Source: Deltaproteobacteria bacterium (GTDB taxonomy: Bacteria; Desulfobacterota; B13-G15; RBG-16-54-18). From it: DNA of 64,000 nucleotides. Shown piece by piece: positions 48,954 to 56,947 of this stretch. The position numbers and the translations under genes are program-made. The notes beneath the pieces were generated by a model. That model searched no databases. It was not told where the DNA came from and was given only the letters and a program-made list of their open reading frames with translations. Every line of letters begins with the position of its first letter. The stretch's first letter is position 1. The stretch spans positions 124,001 to 188,000 of the forward strand of contig JAFGNJ010000019.1 in assembly GCA_016927065.1 (NCBI GenBank). Direction: 5' to 3'.

Positions 48954-50549
48954 ATGATAATACCTGAAATAAGGGCTAAAGCCGTTACACTGTACGGTAA
49001 AAAAGCAGCCCTGGTGTGCGGTGATCTTCGGCTGACGTATCAGGATTTTGACAGGCGGGTCAATGCACTGTGCAATCTGCTGCGAGAACTAAAAATACAA
49101 AAAGACGGAAAAGTTGCCATCCTGCACCCCAACTGCCATTATTTCATGGAGGCCTATTACGCCGTGGCCCAGCTCGGGGCCGTTGCTGTCCCCATCAACT
49201 ATCGCCTTTCCCCCAAGGACGTCGCTTTTATCTTGAATGATTCCGAAAGCTCCGTACTCATTGCGGACAGGCAGTTCACGCACCTTGTGGCAGGCACCCT
49301 TGAAGAAGAGGGCACGGAGACACAGATGGTGCTCTGGACAGGCGCGGGTGAGCACTGCCCGCTGGCGATCGAGTCCTTAGATTATGAAAAGGAAATACAA
49401 CATGCTTCCACCGCCACCCGCGCGGTGGATGACATACAAGAGGAAACCGTTGCGCAACTCTATTATACCAGCGGGACAACGGGGAGACCCAAGGGGGTAA
49501 TCCTCACCCATAAAAACATCTGTACGCACGCCTTGGGGGCTATTGCCGAGTTACACCTCACTGACCGTGACCGTTGGATACACGTGGCCCCTATGTTTCA
49601 TCTGGCTGACGCCTGGGCTACCTGGGCCATCACGTGGGTGGGAGGAACTCATATCTTCGTCAGGGCTTTTGATCCATCCAATGTCCTGGAGATCATGGAG
49701 CGGGAGAGGGTTTCAATCACAAACATGATTCCCACCATGTTAAACCTCTTAGTCAACCACCCCGACGCAAAGAAGAGGAACTACTCCGGCCTGAGGGTCC
49801 TCCTGAGCGGAGGGGCCCCGATAGCCCCGGAGGTAGTCAAAAAGATCGTGGCGACCTTTCAGTGTGATTACATTCAGACCTACGGGATGACGGAGACCGC
49901 CCCCTATCTCACCATGTCCATACTCAAGGATTACCTTGGAGACCTCCCCGATGATGAGCAACTCAGAATCAAGTCTAAAACTGGGAGGGAATTTATTGGG
50001 GTACAGCTGAAGGTAGTGCGGGAAGATGGCACGGAGGTGAAAAAGAATGAACGGGAGGTCGGTGAAATCATCGTCAAGGGGGATATCGTAACCCCTGGGT
50101 ACTGGCGGCTCCCCGAAGAGACACAGAAGGCCATTAAAGATGGGTGGCTTTACACCGGCGATTTGGCTGTCATGGATGCGGAAGGATACGTGACCATTGT
50201 AGACAGGAAAAAAGACATAATTCTCACCGGCGGGGAAAATGTCTATTCTACTGAGGTGGAAAACATCCTCTACATGCACCCGGCTGTCTTAGAGGCTGCA
50301 GTCATCGGTGTCCCTGACGAAAAGTGGGGAGAGATGGTACAGGCGATCGTGGTCTTAAAACAGGGGACGCAGACCACCGAAGAAGAGATTATCGGCTTTT
50401 GCAAAGAAAGACTGGCCCGGTACAAGGCTCCCAAGGCGGTGGAATTTTGCCCTGAGCTCCCTAAAACAGGCTCAGGTAAGATTGCCAAACGTCAGTTGCG
50501 GGCAAAGTACTGGCCAATCAATAACCAACAAGAGGACACTTCGTCATAG
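48954..50549 (+). CDS. AMP-forming acyl-CoA synthetase
   Basis: A 531-residue adenylate-forming ligase. Motifs in order: LYYTSGTTGRPKGVILTHKN (P-loop, about residue 165), YIQTYGMTETAPYLTMS, GWLYTGDLAVMDAEGYVTIVDRKKDIILTGGENVYSTEVENIL and the C-terminal KTGSGKIAKRQLR with the catalytic lysine. It activates a fatty or aromatic acid to its CoA thioester. Because the aromatic degradation operon is 5 kb further on, benzoate or a related acid is a possible substrate. Medium- or long-chain acid is as likely from sequence. No ribosome site of note precedes the start (ATG in GCGAATGATAATACC gives MIIPEIRAKAVTL). Confidence 0.88.
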   Translation: MIIPEIRAKAVTLYGKKAALVCGDLRLTYQDFDRRVNALCNLLRELKIQKDGKVAILHPNCHYFMEAYYAVAQLGAVAVPINYRLSPKDVAFILNDSESSVLIADRQFTHLVAGTLEEEGTETQMVLWTGAGEHCPLAIESLDYEKEIQHASTATRAVDDIQEETVAQLYYTSGTTGRPKGVILTHKNICTHALGAIAELHLTDRDRWIHVAPMFHLADAWATWAITWVGGTHIFVRAFDPSNVLEIMERERVSITNMIPTMLNLLVNHPDAKKRNYSGLRVLLSGGAPIAPEVVKKIVATFQCDYIQTYGMTETAPYLTMSILKDYLGDLPDDEQLRIKSKTGREFIGVQLKVVREDGTEVKKNEREVGEIIVKGDIVTPGYWRLPEETQKAIKDGWLYTGDLAVMDAEGYVTIVDRKKDIILTGGENVYSTEVENILYMHPAVLEAAVIGVPDEKWGEMVQAIVVLKQGTQTTEEEIIGFCKERLARYKAPKAVEFCPELPKTGSGKIAKRQLRAKYWPINNQQEDTSS

Positions 50550-50709
50550 ATGACCTTCCCTCGATTTCACGCCAAACTCCACGGTGAGCGCCACTACCCT
50601 TCCCCAAAAAAAGAAGGCACAGCATGCAGACAGGGTGCCGCATAAATGAAGAGCTACCAGCCATAATACTGAAAAACTTCCATACAAACTCCATAGAGAT
50701 GACTTATAC

Positions 50710-50738
50710 TTGACATAGAGCCATCTTCTCTTTATTAT
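50710..50738 (+). promoter_or_regulatory. near-consensus sigma70 promoter
   Basis: TTGACA (50710-50715), exactly 17 bases, TATTAT (50733-50738). Transcription would start about 20 bases before the GGAGG and ATG of the PATAN-like gene at 50766. This is one of the best promoters in the window. Confidence 0.7.
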
Positions 50739-50765
50739 CTTGCGTTATAGAGCTATGGAGGCACC

Positions 50766-52001
50766 ATGGAGAAAAAGGTCCAGGGAAAATTTGTAGACAT
50801 CCTTAAAAATACACTCGCCGAGTTGCCCGAGGGGAAAATAGAATTTCTCGGTCCCACGGATGGGAAAGTGAGCGTGGCGTTTGTCGAAGGCGATATCCTC
50901 ATGATCGAATCAACGTGGGGAACGGGCAATGACGAACTCCAGAAGGTCTACGAGTGGAAGACAGGTACCTGTATCATTAAAGGCCTCACGCCGGAGGAAA
51001 AACGGACCCTCGAAACAAGCTGGCAAAAGCCCGTCATCCTCGATCAGATCAAAAAAGACACACAAGCGGCGATCTCAACGCAGCCGCCTGAAAAGGTATA
51101 TGCGGTGTTTCGAGATCTCAAACGAGAAGCACTCGATCTCCATGCCCTCGTCGCTGAAATCCATGAGCATAAATATTCAGGGGAGCTCAGGGTCACTACA
51201 CCACAGGGGCACAACAGTATACTCTTCTACCAAGGACTTCCACTCACCATGCCGGGGCGCATGAACATCACACGAGAACAAGTTATCGAGCTCATGGATA
51301 ACGCAGGCGCAACGCTGAACTTTTACGTCTTGGGAGAAGAACTCGCGCACGCCATGGTATCCGTCTACCAAGGTGAAAAGGTGTGGAATGGGCTTTCAGT
51401 CACTGTGTTCCACCTCGACAAGATGCTGAATAAACTCATGGAAAAAAAACCCACCGGGCACTTGTGCATACACAAAGAGCAGGGGGGCAAAAATTACTGC
51501 TTTTTCTTTCAGGGTGTTCCGCTGGGTGTGTATGACATTGATAAACATTGGACCCCGGTGGAAATCGCCGCTATGTGGGAAGATGCAAAACACGTCGATT
51601 ATTACCTGTCCGGGCGAATAGAACCCTTAGTCTCTACAGCGTCGGCTTTACGGTCCGTGGAAGATCTCAAACAGTTTATCCCCTTGTGGAATAACCTGGT
51701 GGAAGGAATAGCAAAAAAACTGGGTAAAAAACCCGTGGAAAAATCCATGCAGAAAAACTTCGGAGATCTCGCCTTCTTCATCCCAGAGGGGACCGCGTTG
51801 CAAGCGGTCGGCATGACGGATAGCAACGCCCCCGAGGCCCTCGAGGTCTTCAAGAAAAGGGCTCCGGCCTTCCTGCGCGAGATGGAGACCATCGTCGGGA
51901 GACATTGGCTTGAAGAGCAGTTTGAAGGTTTTCGGAAGAAAAACAGCGCCATGTTGGAACGATTATCTTTGATCGATTTATTCGCACAGAAAGGAGGCTA
52001 A
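50766..52001 (+). CDS. protein with repeated PATAN/DUF4388-like modules
   Basis: A 411-residue soluble protein I cannot name. It has at least three similar beta modules of the type G-x-[IL]-x...G-x5-[FY]-x2-G: GKIEFLGPTDGKVSVAFVEGDIL (about 25), SGELRVTTPQGHNSILFYQGLPL (about 140) and TGHLCIHKEQGGKNYCFFFQGVPLGVYD (about 225). This resembles DUF4388/PATAN modules found in bacterial signalling proteins. The C-terminus is helical (RHWLEEQFEGFRKKNSAMLERLSL). It is driven by a strong promoter and followed closely by a membrane protein gene. No enzymatic motif is seen. Confidence 0.7.
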   Translation: MEKKVQGKFVDILKNTLAELPEGKIEFLGPTDGKVSVAFVEGDILMIESTWGTGNDELQKVYEWKTGTCIIKGLTPEEKRTLETSWQKPVILDQIKKDTQAAISTQPPEKVYAVFRDLKREALDLHALVAEIHEHKYSGELRVTTPQGHNSILFYQGLPLTMPGRMNITREQVIELMDNAGATLNFYVLGEELAHAMVSVYQGEKVWNGLSVTVFHLDKMLNKLMEKKPTGHLCIHKEQGGKNYCFFFQGVPLGVYDIDKHWTPVEIAAMWEDAKHVDYYLSGRIEPLVSTASALRSVEDLKQFIPLWNNLVEGIAKKLGKKPVEKSMQKNFGDLAFFIPEGTALQAVGMTDSNAPEALEVFKKRAPAFLREMETIVGRHWLEEQFEGFRKKNSAMLERLSLIDLFAQKGG

Positions 52002-52002
52002 C

Positions 52003-52701
52003 ATGAAGCTATTGCGTGTTCTTATAGGGATAATAATGGGACTATCTTTTGCGGGTAGCGTGGTGTTGCTGGCCCTCGCCAATCCCCTCTGGGAATGGGG
52101 CGTGGCAATCATAGCGTTGTGCTTCGCGATAGCAGCGCTGGGAAAGGCCTTGTATTTACGAGTGGACACCCTCAGAGGCAAGTTCCACGTCTTACTCGGC
52201 GCAGGGGCCTTGACCCTCTGTATCGCCATTGTGGTAGGCTTGGTATCCGCAACACCCTGGCATATTTTTGGCGTACACTACCTTGCACGGTTTATACTGA
52301 TACTCTCTGTCCTCATGATGTTCATGGGACTCATGAAACAGGGTTACACCCTCTCCGGCGGGGACTGGAGCCAGGTATTCATAGTCTTTGCCATTTTGGC
52401 CGCAATCGCCCTCTGGCTCTTCTACAGTCTCTACGCCGGCGCAACGGTGTTGATGAGTATTTTGATCTACCTGTCCCTGTTTCTCATGCTTGAGACCATC
52501 TCCGTCATTAGGGTCTATCTGGGAAGTAACCTAGGATGGCGGTGGACCGCAGGGGCATTGAGCGTCATGTGCATCACGGTGGGCGATATGGGAATGGCCT
52601 ATAGCGCTACCTCAGGCCTCGTTGCGTGGGAGATCGTCCAGTACATGGGGTGGGGTATTATGGCGACCATCATGTGTATTATCAGTCTCATGTGGGATTA
52701 A
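52003..52701 (+). CDS. multi-pass membrane protein of unknown function
   Basis: A 232-residue protein with about eight hydrophobic segments (LIGIIMGLSFAGSVVLLALA, GVAIIALCFAIAALGKALYL, LLGAGALTLCIAIVVGLVSA and others). I recognise no family. It starts one base after the stop of the PATAN-like gene, with AAGGAGG inside the end of that gene, so the two are made together. It may be the membrane partner of that protein. Confidence 0.65.
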   Translation: MKLLRVLIGIIMGLSFAGSVVLLALANPLWEWGVAIIALCFAIAALGKALYLRVDTLRGKFHVLLGAGALTLCIAIVVGLVSATPWHIFGVHYLARFILILSVLMMFMGLMKQGYTLSGGDWSQVFIVFAILAAIALWLFYSLYAGATVLMSILIYLSLFLMLETISVIRVYLGSNLGWRWTAGALSVMCITVGDMGMAYSATSGLVAWEIVQYMGWGIMATIMCIISLMWD

Positions 52702-52741
52702 GAAACGCGGTCAAGCATCTCGTAATACCTGATTGTGCAAA

Positions 52742-52771
52742 CGCCCTTTCCCCTAAATTAGGGAAAGGGCG
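52742..52771. terminator. strong hairpin between convergent genes
   Basis: CGCCCTTTCCC (52742-52752) pairs perfectly with GGGAAAGGGCG (52761-52771) over an eight-base AT loop. It lies between convergent genes and is a probable bidirectional terminator, although no long T run follows. Confidence 0.65.
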
Positions 52772-52810
52772 GTACATTAATTGAACAGCCGATCTTTTTA
52801 ACCGTTCTGG

Positions 52811-53233
52811 TCAAGGTTTCCGCTCCGCCCTCATCCGTACCACGACATGTCCCCAACCGCCGCATCCTGGCCCGGTATCAAAACACCCCGTGGTGTTGAA
52901 CATCACCTCATTGGGGTCACGTCCGTTCATGAGATTTTCGAAGAAGGCGTTGATCAAGACGGTAAGATTGGGCATCAAAAAGGCGCAGATGCGGTCAGGA
53001 TTATCTTTGGTCAAAATATTGCCGGCGTTGTCAAACACCAGCCTCTGCCCGACCACGTGCCCTGAATGACATCCCTTTGACTCGATCACCTCGGCCACCA
53101 GCCGGTAGCGCAACGCCTCACGGGCATTCTGAAAGAGCCTCTGGTATTGAGGGTTGCTCTCAATGAGGGACCACTCGTCCTCATCCAGCTTTAATCTCTT
53201 ACGGATTATAGCGGTAATCTGATCCGTATCCAT
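52811..53233 (-). CDS. TIGR04076-like uncharacterised protein
   Basis: The start is ATG 53233 (140 residues), with AGGAGGAG before it on the minus strand; the 12 extra residues of the track are unlikely. The protein has an N-terminal helical part (QITAIIRKRLKLDEDEWSLIESNPQYQRLFQNAREAL) and a C-terminal part RLVAEVIESKGCHSGHVVGQRLVFDNAGNILTKDNPDRICAFLMP...TGCFDTGPGCGGWGHVVVRMR, like TIGR04076 proteins with conserved Cys and GH positions. The CxSGHxVGQ and GCGGWGHV motifs may bind metal. Function unknown. Confidence 0.65.
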   Translation of the reverse strand: MDTDQITAIIRKRLKLDEDEWSLIESNPQYQRLFQNAREALRYRLVAEVIESKGCHSGHVVGQRLVFDNAGNILTKDNPDRICAFLMPNLTVLINAFFENLMNGRDPNEVMFNTTGCFDTGPGCGGWGHVVVRMRAERKP

Positions 53234-53339
53234 ATCTCCTCCTGAGAATCTCGCACGCCTGCTCATCAAAAAAAAGCACCCTTACCATCACCTGCGCAAG
53301 AGTACCAGCCATTATAGGACATTACCAGTTAAAAACCGA

Positions 53340-53759
53340 TCAATCGGGTAGACCCCTCGTAAACTCCTGCCACCGCCCCCTTTGCTCTGAGCTCATCTCA
53401 GCGAATTGCACCCACGCTTCGAAGGGGAGTGAAGAGCTGTCCGGCGACAACTTGAACCAAAGGACCTTCCCCTTGCCTATCAAAGGGCCGCCTTCCGCCG
53501 GGAGTTCCCACTCAAGATCGAGCCGCCTCCCCTCCTTCATGGCATCAGTAAAGACATGAAAGCCATCAACCATAACACGATCCACCTCAATCACAAAACC
53601 GTCTTCCGCCAGCTCCCGCGTGCTCCCTTCAATCCACGAGGTAAGTCCCTGTCCCTGAACAAGATCAAAGACCCTCATCTTGACCTGCATCGAGACCTTT
53701 GTCTTGAAACACCTCCCCTTCTCTATCAAGTATTTCTTTAGTAACCGCCTCATCACCAT
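53340..53759 (-). CDS. PilZ-like domain protein
   Basis: A 139-residue protein with the PilZ fold pattern: WIEGSTRELAEDGFVIEVDRVMVDGFHVF, RRLDLEWELPAEGGPLIGKGKVLWFKL and FEAWVQFAEMSSEQRGRWQEFTRGLP. The N-terminal arginine motif expected for c-di-GMP binding (RxxxR) is not clear: CFKTKVSMQVKMRVF is the corresponding region. It may therefore not bind c-di-GMP, or only weakly. A GGDEF cyclase is at 26.5 kb. The next minus-strand gene downstream is the TIGR04076-like one. Confidence 0.6.
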   Translation of the reverse strand: MVMRRLLKKYLIEKGRCFKTKVSMQVKMRVFDLVQGQGLTSWIEGSTRELAEDGFVIEVDRVMVDGFHVFTDAMKEGRRLDLEWELPAEGGPLIGKGKVLWFKLSPDSSSLPFEAWVQFAEMSSEQRGRWQEFTRGLPD

Positions 53760-53875
53760 TGATTACAACACTAACGCATATCAAAAGGAAAAGTCAATAA
53801 TCTGAATGGATGAAAAAAAGGGTGCATAATGAGGCGGAGAAACGTTGGTATTCCCTCCAAGCCTCACAATTAATC

Positions 53876-54919
53876 TTAACGTGATCCCCCTCTTCCACCT
53901 CTCTGATAAAGCCGTACCGCCTCGTTGTGCTCTCTCAGGGTGGTGGAAAAGTGATGTGACCCGTCGTTACGGGAGACAAAGTAGAGATAGTTGACCGGTG
54001 CAGGATACAGGGCCGCTTCGAGGGATGCCCTGCCGGGATTAGCTATGGGGCCAGGGGGAAGCCCCTGGATGAGATAGGTATTATAGGGCGTGCGCTGTTC
54101 AAGATCCCGCTTTCTCAAATTGCCGTCGAAACCAGCAATACCGTAGATGACCGTGGGATCACTACAGAGGGGCATACCGCGTTTCAGGCGATTGTGGAAG
54201 ACGGCGGAGATAAGGGGGCGTTCTGAGGCGACGCCGGTCTCCTTTTCAATAATTGAGGCAAGGGTGACAACCTCCCTGTCCGTCAATCCCAACTCCGCAG
54301 CCCTCTGTGCAAAAGCAGGACCATAGACCCCCGTAAACTTACCCATCATGGTCTTGATTACCTCCGCAGGGGCAACCCCTTTGGAGAAGAGATAGGTATC
54401 CGGGAAGAGATAACCCTCAATGCCTACCCCTTGTATCCCCATGCTGGCGGCGAAATCAGGTGAAAATGCCTCTGCGAGGAACTCCTCTTGGTCTTGGATA
54501 ATTCCCTTTTCTTCTAAGCGGGCGGCGATCTGCCGGACAGTATAACCTTCAGGGATTGTAATCCGATATTTCACCACATCCCCGGTTACCAGCTTACGCA
54601 GGATGACGGGTGGTATCATGGCGGTGCTCAGTGTATACTCCCCCGCCTGCACCCGCCCGGTAACCCCCAGTATCCGCGCCATGAGGGAGAATTTGGCCGG
54701 GCTACGCAATAACCCCGCTTCATCGAGGGCCTGTACGACCTCTCTAAAGGTGGATCCCTTGCGTATCACGACGCTCTTTTGTTCCCCCCGGAACGCCGGG
54801 GGCAGGGCAAGAAACACCAGGGCATCAACCCCAAGGACAACGACCAGCAACAATGCCGCCAGTGAAACCAGCCTAGTCAGACGGCCCTTCATCCTTTTCG
54901 TGTTTTTCTTTCTCCCCAT
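53876..54919 (-). CDS. mltG: endolytic transglycosylase MltG
   Basis: A 347-residue YceG/MltG protein. One N-terminal transmembrane helix (LVSLAALLLVVVLGVDALVFLAL) and then a LysM-like lead-in (VVIRKGSTFREVVQALDEAGLLRSPAKF). The catalytic Glu is in EVVTLASIIEKETGVASERPLISAVFHNRLKRGMPLCSDPTVIYG (about residue 226). It cuts nascent peptidoglycan strands to set glycan length. Its start overlaps ruvX by about 47 bases; the ATG ten codons on (MKGRL) is an alternative start. Confidence 0.93.
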   Translation of the reverse strand: MGRKKNTKRMKGRLTRLVSLAALLLVVVLGVDALVFLALPPAFRGEQKSVVIRKGSTFREVVQALDEAGLLRSPAKFSLMARILGVTGRVQAGEYTLSTAMIPPVILRKLVTGDVVKYRITIPEGYTVRQIAARLEEKGIIQDQEEFLAEAFSPDFAASMGIQGVGIEGYLFPDTYLFSKGVAPAEVIKTMMGKFTGVYGPAFAQRAAELGLTDREVVTLASIIEKETGVASERPLISAVFHNRLKRGMPLCSDPTVIYGIAGFDGNLRKRDLEQRTPYNTYLIQGLPPGPIANPGRASLEAALYPAPVNYLYFVSRNDGSHHFSTTLREHNEAVRLYQRGGRGGSR

Positions 54920-55328
54920 GATCGAGACTATCGAGATAGCCCTGCAGGATAAGAACGGCGGCTACCTTGTCAACCACCTTTTTGCGCTTCTTTCTGGAAA
55001 GATCAGCCTTGAGCAGCACCCTGCTTGCCTCTACCGTTGTCCAGCGTTCATCCCACAGGATGACGGGGACGGACAAGGATTCTTCCATCGTCTTTGCAAA
55101 CGCCATAACCTTCTGGGCCCCAGCCCCTAAAGAGCCATCCATATTCTTGGGAAACCCCACCACCACCTCAGAAACACCGTGTGCGGCCACGAGTCCCTTG
55201 AGTTCACTGAGATCGTCAGCGAGGTCCTTCCTGTGTAAAACCGTAATCCCCTGGGCGGTATATCCCAATTCGTCGCTGACGGCAATACCTATCCTCTTAT
55301 CACCTACATCCAGACCCAGAATCTTCAT
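54873..55328 (-). CDS. ruvX: Holliday junction resolvase-like RuvX (YqgF)
   Basis: The start is ATG 55328 (151 residues), giving the exact family start MKILGLDVGDKRIGIAVSDELGYTAQGITVLHR; the 29 codons before it in the track are leader. VVVGFPKNMDGSLGAGAQKVMAFAKTMEE and VILWDERWTTVEASRVLLKADLSRKKRKKVVDKVAAVLILQGYLD complete the RNase H-like fold with the conserved Asp residues. The family acts in pre-16S rRNA processing (known in E. coli) and was first proposed as a Holliday junction resolvase. It overlaps mltG, a frequent pairing. Confidence 0.93.
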   Translation of the reverse strand: MKILGLDVGDKRIGIAVSDELGYTAQGITVLHRKDLADDLSELKGLVAAHGVSEVVVGFPKNMDGSLGAGAQKVMAFAKTMEESLSVPVILWDERWTTVEASRVLLKADLSRKKRKKVVDKVAAVLILQGYLDSLDHGEKEKHEKDEGPSD

Positions 55329-55539
55329 GCAACCTCGCCTAATATTCTGCATATTTTCCATACCATAGCATCTTTCCTCAAAATTTTCCAGAAGTTTGAT
55401 TTCATGGCTTGACAAAGGGGAGATTTTGTAATAAATTGCACAAAGTCATCAGCGGTAAAAATAAGGGCTTTCAAAAAAAACATAATCCATATAACGTAAT
55501 AAACAAACATTAGCGTATGAGGAGAAAGGAGGATGGTTT

Positions 55540-56703
55540 ATGGACTTCGGGCTTACTGAAGAACAAGCAATGTTACAGGATATGGCGAGGGACTTTGCGC
55601 AAAATGAAATCGCCCCTACTGTAGAGGAGGACGAAAAAAAGGACATATATAATGAAAAAATCGTCAAAAAGATGGCTGAGCTGGGACTCTTCGGGTGTAT
55701 AGCCCCGGAGAAATATGGGGGCAATGAGATGGGGCACCTCGCCGCCACCATTGCCACCATGGAGATCGCCAAGGAGAGTCCTTCCTACGGGGTTTCCTTT
55801 AATATCCAGATGAATGCCATTCAGAGCGTGCTGCTGGCATTTGGGACAGAGGAACAGCAGAAAAAATATATCCCCCCCCTGATTACCGCGGACGCCTACG
55901 GGTGTTTTGCCTTGACCGAGGCGGACACCGGTTCTGACGTCGCCTCCATGCGGACCACGGCTAAAGAAGTGGACGATGGCTTTATCTTAAACGGCAGCAA
56001 GATGTGGATCTCAGGTGTACCGAATGCAACGCTGGGAATCATCTTCGCCATGACCGATCGTGAGAAAAAGCACCGCGGGATGACGGCATTCATGGTTGAC
56101 ATGAAAAGTCCCGGCATTGAACAGCGGGGCATCACAGAAAAACTAGGGCTCCACAGCTCTCCAACCGGCGAGATTATCCTCGAGGACGTAAAGGTACCCA
56201 AAGATACCGTAGTCGGCAACCCGGGCGACGGTTTCAAGATCGCCATGACTATGCTCGACCGAACGCGGCTCTCATGTGCAGCCAGATCTGCCGGTGTGGC
56301 TGAAAAATGTTTTGAACTCGCCAAAAAGTACGCCAATGAACGAATCCAGTTTGGTCAACCCATTATCAATTTCCAGATGATCCAAGATCAACTCGCCAGA
56401 ATGTGGTGTGAACATGAGGCGGCAAAACTCCTGGTCCTCAGGGCTGCCTGGATTGTGGATAATTTGAAGAAGGTAGGGGGGAGACCGACTCTGTATATCT
56501 CCACAGCCAAATACTATGGTGCCGAAGCAGCAGTGATGGCGGCCAATGAAGCGATGAAGGTGTATGCATCGTATGGCTATGGAAACGAATACCCCATAGA
56601 ACGATACTACAGAGACGCCAAATCCTATCAGAGCGTTGAGGGTACCTCTAATATCCAAAAGGTCATCATCGCAAGAAACTTCATAGAAGAGACGAGGGGT
56701 TAA
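55540..56703 (+). CDS. acyl-CoA dehydrogenase (cyclic acyl-CoA or glutaryl-CoA type)
   Basis: A 387-residue FAD-dependent dehydrogenase. FGCIAPEKYGGNEMGHLAATIATMEIAKESPSYGVSF, FALTEADTGSDVASM, LNGSKMWISGVPNA, LGLHSSPTGEIILEDVKVP and YPIERYYRDAKSYQSVEGTSNIQKVI are the family blocks. The catalytic Glu is in SVEGT (about residue 367). Val before this Glu, instead of Tyr, matches non-decarboxylating glutaryl-CoA dehydrogenase. Against that, the Arg that binds the glutaryl carboxylate is replaced by Gly (SYGVSF where the glutaryl enzymes have LRVQL). A cyclohexane- or cyclohexene-carboxyl-CoA dehydrogenase is therefore as likely. GGAGGATGGTTT lies before the ATG. First gene of the aromatic operon. 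Confidence 0.85.
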   Translation: MDFGLTEEQAMLQDMARDFAQNEIAPTVEEDEKKDIYNEKIVKKMAELGLFGCIAPEKYGGNEMGHLAATIATMEIAKESPSYGVSFNIQMNAIQSVLLAFGTEEQQKKYIPPLITADAYGCFALTEADTGSDVASMRTTAKEVDDGFILNGSKMWISGVPNATLGIIFAMTDREKKHRGMTAFMVDMKSPGIEQRGITEKLGLHSSPTGEIILEDVKVPKDTVVGNPGDGFKIAMTMLDRTRLSCAARSAGVAEKCFELAKKYANERIQFGQPIINFQMIQDQLARMWCEHEAAKLLVLRAAWIVDNLKKVGGRPTLYISTAKYYGAEAAVMAANEAMKVYASYGYGNEYPIERYYRDAKSYQSVEGTSNIQKVIIARNFIEETRG

Positions 56704-56705
56704 CC

Positions 56706-56915
56706 ATGAACGTAACAGTACCGATGGTAGGAAAAATAGTAACTGTCTCGGTTCAGGTGGACGACAACATCAAGGAAAACGACCAGGTAGCTACCTTGGA
56801 GGCCATGAAGATGGAGATGCCGGTGGTTGCGCCTACGTCGGGCGTCGTCAAGACCATTAATGTCAAATCAGGCGATGAGGTAACGTCAGATACCGTCCTC
56901 ATGATTATCGAATAG
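56706..56915 (+). CDS. biotin carboxyl carrier protein (69 residues)
   Basis: A complete biotinyl domain with nothing else: VTVPMVGKIVTVSVQVDDNIKENDQVATLEAMKMEMPVVAPTSGVVKTINVKSGDEVTSDTVLMIIE. The biotin lysine is in the canonical EAMKME. It starts two bases after the acyl-CoA dehydrogenase stop. A free carrier of this size fits the gamma subunit of glutaconyl-CoA or methylmalonyl-CoA decarboxylase without the usual Pro/Ala linker. The OadB/OadG-like genes at 10.5 kb could be its membrane partners. The carboxyltransferase gene is not seen. Confidence 0.93.
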   Translation: MNVTVPMVGKIVTVSVQVDDNIKENDQVATLEAMKMEMPVVAPTSGVVKTINVKSGDEVTSDTVLMIIE

Positions 56916-56947
56916 CCAGTATTTTTTTAGAAGGGAGGTGAAGTCTG

